Assembly: GCA_019428955.1 (NCBI GenBank)
Contig: JAHYJF010000018.1
Location: 1-24,191 of the forward strand
DNA length: 24,191 nt
Reading direction: 5' to 3'
From: Burkholderiaceae bacterium
GTDB lineage: Bacteria; Pseudomonadota; Gammaproteobacteria; Burkholderiales; Burkholderiaceae_E
The position numbers were made by a program, and so were the translations under genes. Positions 23,695 to 24,191 of the stretch are shown here, piece by piece. Positions within the stretch are counted from its first letter, which is position 1. Every line of letters starts with the position of its first letter. The notes beneath the pieces were generated by a model. It worked only from the letters and a program-made list of their open reading frames with translations, had not been told where the DNA came from and made no database searches.

Positions 23695-24191
23695 AGGTCC
23701 TCACCATTCCCCGCAACTCACGCAACACCACTGATGCCATCGGCATGTCGAGCTGCCCGATCGGCTGCATTTCCGTAACCAGGTGCCGATAGCGCCGTAG
23801 CTGCGGTACGCGGCTGCCCTCCCACGCCGCGATCAGCGCCGCGATGTCGCAGTCATCGGTGTGGCACTCGCTGAATACGCGCGCGGTCAGATTGGCCGCG
23901 ATCCCGAGCAGGTCGTCGCGCAGGGCGTCACGGGCCAGCGATTGCCAATGATTGTCCGATCGCAAGCGCCCGATCTGCTGGTTGAGCCAGAACAAATCCA
24001 GCCGGCTGATCAGTTCGAAATACGCCTGCCCGACGAGTTCCGGCTCTCGCCTGCTGGCCGCCGCAATCTCGGCGATGTCGAGCGCGCAGTACAACGGAAC
24101 CAGGGTGACAACCCGACGAGCAACCACTTCAGGAACACCGGCGCTGACATATGAGCTGACGGCCGCGTCGAAGGCGGCCAGCTCGGAGCCC
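23693..24191 (-). CDS. NAD-glutamate dehydrogenase, C-terminal end (cut by window edge)
   Basis: The frame is open from the right edge to TGA at 23693, giving the last 165 residues; the GTG at 24127 is internal. The sequence (SGVPE-like VSAGVPEVVARRVVTLVPLY, ALDIAEIAAASRREPELVGQAYFEL, RLDLFWLNQQIGRLRSDNHWQSLARDALRDDL, then VVLRELRG) matches the C-terminal end of the very large bacterial NAD-specific glutamate dehydrogenases (about 1,600 residues). These deaminate glutamate to 2-oxoglutarate and ammonia. The catalytic domain itself lies outside the window, so activity cannot be judged. Confidence 0.85.
   Translation of the reverse strand, partial: GSELAAFDAAVSSYVSAGVPEVVARRVVTLVPLYCALDIAEIAAASRREPELVGQAYFELISRLDLFWLNQQIGRLRSDNHWQSLARDALRDDLLGIAANLTARVFSECHTDDCDIAALIAAWEGSRVPQLRRYRHLVTEMQPIGQLDMPMASVVLRELRGMVRT

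Overview
This window looks like a chromosomal segment of a GC-rich betaproteobacterium. The best guess is the Rhodocyclales/Sterolibacteriaceae/Nitrosomonadales neighbourhood. The support is the gene order mltG-tmk-holB-pilZ-tatD, a PilZ protein of the type IV pilus kind, DUF4197, duplicated NnrU, and the C-terminus of a large NAD-glutamate dehydrogenase beside serC. Taxon assignment is inference; no rRNA or other marker is present.

Region 1 (1-7724, + strand) is a tightly packed acyl-CoA catabolic cluster. In order it holds a thiolase cut by the left edge, a haloalkane-dehalogenase-type alpha/beta hydrolase, a long DmdC-like acyl-CoA dehydrogenase, an SDR, a PaaI-type thioesterase, a zinc-free MDR oxidoreductase, a second SDR and a YbgC/FadM-type thioesterase. 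Together these could oxidise and thiolytically cleave an unusual carbon skeleton; the substrate cannot be read from the sequence. No CoA ligase or enoyl-CoA hydratase lies in the window.

Region 2 (7740-10874) is housekeeping: a GNAT acetyltransferase and an exported DUF4197 protein on +, then a convergent, translationally coupled ygfZ-NRDE/TANGO2 pair on -. Region 3 (10943-15657, +) is the conserved operon mltG-tmk-holB-pilZ-tatD followed by an exported ankyrin-repeat protein: peptidoglycan chain-length control, dTMP synthesis, DNA polymerase III delta prime, pilus assembly and a TatD nuclease. A structured non-coding stretch follows (15658-15963). Region 4 (15964-17365, -) is a nitronate monooxygenase gene with a small conserved-looking protein of unknown function downstream.

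Region 5 (17558-22002) is the most interesting part. Two NnrU paralogues of exactly the same length (192 aa, about 61% identical by hand count, no gaps) flank a minus-strand operon. That operon encodes a membrane-anchored tetraheme cytochrome c, a 36-residue ORF coupled by ATGA overlaps at both ends, a Tat-exported four-cluster ferredoxin and an NrfD-type quinol-interacting membrane protein. No molybdopterin or other catalytic subunit is present. The set therefore looks like a stand-alone quinol/periplasmic-cytochrome electron-transfer complex linked by position to NnrU, a denitrification-associated family. Long hairpins sit in both convergent gaps, and a 658-base non-coding region separates the cytochrome operon from the second nnrU.

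Region 6 (22092-24191, -) holds the C-terminus of NAD-glutamate dehydrogenase, serC and a small unidentified protein. No tRNA, rRNA, CRISPR array, insertion sequence or prophage gene was seen.
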